NCBI GenBank assembly: GCA_900315745.1
Contig: ONAG01000039.1
Span: 1-57,432 of the forward strand
Direction of reading: 5' to 3'
DNA: 57,432 nt
Source of the DNA: an uncultured Prevotellaceae bacterium
GTDB lineage: Bacteria > Bacteroidota > Bacteroidia > Bacteroidales > Bacteroidaceae
Shown: one piece after another, positions 54,360-57,432 of the stretch
Position numbering within the stretch: position 1 is the first letter of the stretch
How the letters are laid out: each line of letters opens with the position of its first letter
Translations under genes and position numbers: made by a program
The notes under the pieces: model-generated
What the model saw: the letters and a program-made list of their open reading frames with translations, nothing else
Databases searched by the model: none
What the model was told of the DNA's origin: nothing

Positions 54360-57050
54360 TTATCTTACGATAACTTTATGTCCACCGATAATGTAGATGC
54401 CCTTTGGCAATTTACCATTTGACGATTTCTCTTGCGAGCCATGCGCTTCACGAGTCCCATCCGCAATTCTGCGACCGCTGAGATCATAACAATCACCTTT
54501 GATAGATTCATCATTTTGAACATCATTGATGGTTGTCTCTGTTTGCTCCTGGTTGAACACCGCCCTGATGTTGTCGGCATCGAGTACATGGTTGTAGAGG
54601 CGGACATCACCGATGACGCCTTTGAATAACGGGGCGTTGTCGAGCATCGAGCGACCCAGGTATGCCAGTTCGGGGCGTATGTCTGAAGGGCAGAAGGTGA
54701 CAGCCGTGCTCTCAGCATCAAGTTCGCCGTCGAGAAAAATCTTCGCGCAGTCGCCACCAAGGGTTACTGCCACATGCGTCCACTTGTCTGTCGGCAGACG
54801 TTTGGTGGCATCGACACCCTGCTTGACACCATCCTTGCAGATTTCAAAACGCAGGAAAGAGCCGTTGGAAGGTGTCAGCATGATATAGTTGTCGGAAGAA
54901 CGACCGAAATCGAAGATGCACTGCCAAGCGAGGCTCGATGTAGGCTTCACCCAGGCGCAGAACGTCATGGCCTTCATGTCGGCAACATGATATGGAAGGG
55001 AAATGTAGTTGCCGTTAAACACAGCCCCCTTGTGGCTGTCTGTGTCAGTGAAGGTGACAGAGGTGGCAGCGGCATGAAGGGCATTCTCGCTGTTGTCCTG
55101 CATATTCTCTATCAAGGGCCACTCTCCGATGAGAACATCTGCCGCCACGGTGACAGCAGAAACTTCGTCAGAAGGTTCGCTGAGGTTCCATGCCTTGTCG
55201 ATGGCACGGATACGGTAGCGGAAGGTGCAACCTTTGGCACAATAGTTGTCGATGAATTCATTGGATGTAATACAGCGGGCCAGCGTCTCCCATTCGTCGG
55301 CATCGTCGTTGAAGCGATAGACCATGTAACCCAACAAGTCAGTCTCGTCATTGGCCGTCCATTTGAGAAGGATGCTGCCCGAACGCCCCTCAGCCTGCAA
55401 ACCACTTGGTGTGGCTGGTGCCTCGCTCTCCACTGTTGCCTCAGCGGGTACGAGTCGCCATAGTTGGCGGTCGGTGCCCGTGCGTGCCCACTGTACGACG
55501 CTCGTGGTGTAGGTGTCGGTATTGTCGGAACTGCCCTCGAGGGAGAGACCGCTATCATAGTTGGTGATGGTGTAGTAACCATCGCCCTTGTAATGCAGAT
55601 GCCAACGCTCGCACTCATTGCCATCGCCCGAATAGAGCAGCACACGTGCACCGTTGTCGGCTGCATACTTCAGGGCATCGAGGTAGAATTTCGTATTCTT
55701 GGCGGCACGGATGGTGACGTGCGCCATGTCGGATGCCGCTCGTGGTGCTATGGGTTCAATGACCCACGACTGGTTGGCCACCGGGTTCTCCATTATCTGA
55801 GTGATGGTGGCGTCGTTGCGGAGGCCAGAAGTGGTCAGCAGTTTGCCCGTGGCTTTGTTGACAATTTTAAAAGTTCCCTTTAAAGGGGCGACAGGAACGT
55901 CCTCGCCGTGGGTAATCTCGATGACGCCCTCGGCGTTGATCTGTCCGGAAGCGTAGCCCGTGCCGCCGGGCGTGCCCTGGGTGTAGTCGTAAAAGGGACC
56001 ATTGCCGTCGAAGTAGGCAAGGCGGTCTTGTGAGACAAACGTGTAGGCCGACTCTCCTGCCTGCCGCTCCGATGTTCCGAGGAAGGCTTCCACCAGCGGT
56101 TCGGAGCGTCGGCGGAAGACGGCCGCAGACGTCCATGCCAAACGGTTTTCGGCATACCCTATGCGTTCGCCGTCGTTGGACGCACGTCCCAATTCGGCGC
56201 GTGTGTAACTACCGAAGTCAGACCACCAGATGCCATCTGTCATACCGTAGTTCATGCCGATGAGTGCGTCGTTGATGTTGTGCATCTCGTCGCCCGCCCC
56301 TTTCTTGCCTGCCGCCTGTACGGCAGCATAGAACTCCACGAAGGAATTGAACGAGCCAGCCAATTGGTGCGTGTTTCCAATCTGTACGGAACCCTTCATT
56401 GTGTTCCACCAAGAACGGGCATAGTCGCAATTGAGCGTGCTCGGTCCTGCCACGTCGATATTCTCCATCACGCTGTTTTCTCGGATAAGACGTGCCACAA
56501 TGGACATCTCTCCAACAGACGGAGCGTTGTTGGGGCTATAGTCGGGTTCGTTGAAAGGCGAAATGGCTGTGACGGTGTAACCCTTGCATTGAAGATATTG
56601 TACTGCCAGGGCGATGTCTTCTACGTAAGAGGTGCGGTATGTGGTCTTCCATGCTGTACCGCTGGTATTGCCTGCCAGCAGCCATAGTGTTTTGACACCC
56701 GACTTTTTGAGCCAAGACAACTGTAGGTCAAGGCGCTCTGTCTGCTCTGCCGAGAGTTCCGTGTAAGTGCCAGAAACGCGTGGGTCAAGGGTCACACGCC
56801 CCAGTTCGGCACACTCTTGCATGTGGTTGGTGGCACGCAACGGCCACCAGTCCCATAGCCATGCCGTATCGATGCCCCACCGAACGGGTTGTCTGATACC
56901 TTCCAAAGAGATGTCGAAAGCAACTTGGTTTCCTTTGACATGCGCCATCAGGGCATCAGAGGCTGAGGGCTGGGCTGAAGCAGATGATAGGCAACCGAGC
57001 CAAAGCAGAAGCGACAGGGTAACAAAAAATGTAGGTGCATTGTGTTTCAT
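54360..57050 (-). CDS. GH30-like secreted enzyme with ricin, Fn3 and LamG modules
   Basis: An 896-residue protein; ATG 57050 gives a signal peptide (LSLLLWLGCLSSASAQ). Residues about 30-390 form a TIM-barrel glycosidase like GH30 or a related clan A family: Glu168 in SPFNEPD is the expected acid/base, and Glu255 in GAGDEMHNIND is a possible nucleophile. Then come a ricin-type beta-trefoil (about 395-545, 'FKIVNKATGKLLTTSGLRND', 'QLWRLVPAEA'), a fibronectin type III domain (about 550-645), a LamG domain (about 655-830) and the tail CYDLSGRRI...KGIYIIGGHKV. It is a likely cell-surface or secreted plant- or host-glycan hydrolase; specificity is unknown. Confidence 0.8.
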   Translation of the reverse strand: MKHNAPTFFVTLSLLLWLGCLSSASAQPSASDALMAHVKGNQVAFDISLEGIRQPVRWGIDTAWLWDWWPLRATNHMQECAELGRVTLDPRVSGTYTELSAEQTERLDLQLSWLKKSGVKTLWLLAGNTSGTAWKTTYRTSYVEDIALAVQYLQCKGYTVTAISPFNEPDYSPNNAPSVGEMSIVARLIRENSVMENIDVAGPSTLNCDYARSWWNTMKGSVQIGNTHQLAGSFNSFVEFYAAVQAAGKKGAGDEMHNINDALIGMNYGMTDGIWWSDFGSYTRAELGRASNDGERIGYAENRLAWTSAAVFRRRSEPLVEAFLGTSERQAGESAYTFVSQDRLAYFDGNGPFYDYTQGTPGGTGYASGQINAEGVIEITHGEDVPVAPLKGTFKIVNKATGKLLTTSGLRNDATITQIMENPVANQSWVIEPIAPRAASDMAHVTIRAAKNTKFYLDALKYAADNGARVLLYSGDGNECERWHLHYKGDGYYTITNYDSGLSLEGSSDNTDTYTTSVVQWARTGTDRQLWRLVPAEATVESEAPATPSGLQAEGRSGSILLKWTANDETDLLGYMVYRFNDDADEWETLARCITSNEFIDNYCAKGCTFRYRIRAIDKAWNLSEPSDEVSAVTVAADVLIGEWPLIENMQDNSENALHAAATSVTFTDTDSHKGAVFNGNYISLPYHVADMKAMTFCAWVKPTSSLAWQCIFDFGRSSDNYIMLTPSNGSFLRFEICKDGVKQGVDATKRLPTDKWTHVAVTLGGDCAKIFLDGELDAESTAVTFCPSDIRPELAYLGRSMLDNAPLFKGVIGDVRLYNHVLDADNIRAVFNQEQTETTINDVQNDESIKGDCYDLSGRRIADGTREAHGSQEKSSNGKLPKGIYIIGGHKVIVR

Positions 57051-57065
57051 GACATTTGTTTTTGG

Positions 57066-57090
57066 TATCACGGGGACGGTGAAATTGATA
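57066..57090. repeat. REP-like element, copy 2, overlapping the transposase 3' end
   Basis: The same 25-bp element as at 52173-52197 with one difference (T for G). Read on the minus strand it encodes the last residues of the transposase gene (SISPSP) and its TGA stop. Confidence 0.8.
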
Positions 57091-57432
57091 TGTTTTTGAG
57101 TCTTCTTATGATGCTGAAGCCAACCGCTGAAAGTTTGGACAGTTGTCTGATTCCTGCTCCTTTTTGCAAAACGGAAATGAGAATCTTGTCCCTATCCTGT
57201 TTGGGGAGAGATGAAATCCTTTCGATGGGCATCCCATGGCATTCTTCCAACAACATCTTCGTCACTTCCAAGTCAGTCGGCGGGGCGACTTTTTCCAGAG
57301 GGGAGCAGTCGTCAACAGATTCATTAACCAGCCTGCACAAATCATCCATCCCTATTTGTTCGAGCATGAAGCTTGTCTCGGTGATGGTGTTGACACGGCC
57401 TTTGTCAGACAAATAATCATGCCAACTGCTCC
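57068..57432 (-). CDS. REP-associated tyrosine transposase (Y1/RAYT), C-terminal part
   Basis: The frame is open to the window edge, so the 5' end with the Y1 catalytic domain is outside. The visible 121 residues begin SSWHDYLSDKGRVNTITETS, like the 'SSYxEYL...ITDTSFVL' segment after the Y1 domain. The end has 'MLLEECHGMPIERISSLPKQ', 'DRDKILISVLQKGAGIRQLS' and a helix-turn-helix, typical of RAYT C-termini ('...GxSIRQIARLTGIS'). The last codons overlap a REP-like element. RAYTs are domesticated single-strand transposases that act on REP sequences. Confidence 0.75.
   Translation of the reverse strand, partial: SSWHDYLSDKGRVNTITETSFMLEQIGMDDLCRLVNESVDDCSPLEKVAPPTDLEVTKMLLEECHGMPIERISSLPKQDRDKILISVLQKGAGIRQLSKLSAVGFSIIRRLKNISISPSP

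Noticed and set aside
1-57432. tRNA or rRNA genes, prophage, integrase or conjugation genes
   Set aside because: None were recognised on either strand by eye; the only mobile-element gene is the RAYT end at 57068-57432.

Overview
The window reads as a Bacteroidales chromosome segment, most like Prevotellaceae (Prevotella/Segatella). The basis is SusC/SusD pairs, a hybrid two-component system, promoter sites of the Bacteroidetes TTTG / TAnnTTTG type, ECF sigma factors with anti-sigma partners, and many secreted proteins ending in a short 'YNLQG ... KGIYI.NGKK' tail. No tRNA, rRNA or CRISPR array was seen.

Layout. (1) 0-6.6 kb: the end of an outer-membrane beta-barrel receptor, a broken small beta-barrel gene, a PstS-like lipoprotein, and an ECF sigma / anti-sigma / exported-protein operon whose sigma gene carries a frameshift. 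(2) 6.9-12.9 kb, minus strand: a 1049-aa secreted multidomain protein, a GH127-type beta-L-arabinofuranosidase, and a frameshifted galactose-binding-like protein. (3) 13.1-38.6 kb: a polysaccharide utilisation locus (PUL) for an alpha-mannan-type glycan. It holds the HTCS regulator, a divergent GH43-like lipoprotein, and a tightly packed plus-strand operon: DUF4965 ('glutaminase-like') protein, IPT/NHL lipoprotein, SusC, SusD, DUF4973-type lipoprotein, GH92, a 1969-aa GH76-DUF4965-GH2 fusion, and GH125. GH92, GH76 and GH125 are mannan enzymes of different linkage preference and together define the substrate class. (4) 38.6-46.3 kb: small secreted proteins, an SGNH esterase, a second ECF sigma / anti-sigma / exported-protein operon, and a CE15 glucuronoyl esterase. 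(5) 46.3-49 kb: an uncatalogued 57-aa ORF with its own promoter, a collapsed tamB remnant, and a DASS dicarboxylate transporter pseudogene preceded by a cobalamin riboswitch. (6) 49-57.4 kb: a DUF4421 outer-membrane protein, a PHB-depolymerase-like esterase, a DUF2207 protein, a GH30-like multidomain enzyme, and the 3' end of a REP-associated tyrosine transposase whose last codons overlap a REP-like element. A second copy of that element lies 5 kb away.

Two themes stand out. The PUL carries two copies of the DUF4965 module, one fused between two glycosidase modules, which argues that this 'glutaminase' family acts on glycans. Separately, gene damage is unusually frequent: at least five genes have frameshifts or internal deletions. 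Two are indels of one or two bases that could be sequencing error. The tamB and DASS lesions remove conserved segments and are better explained as real decay. The most interesting regulatory observation is the cobalamin riboswitch in front of a dicarboxylate transporter, which would tie succinate traffic to B12 supply.
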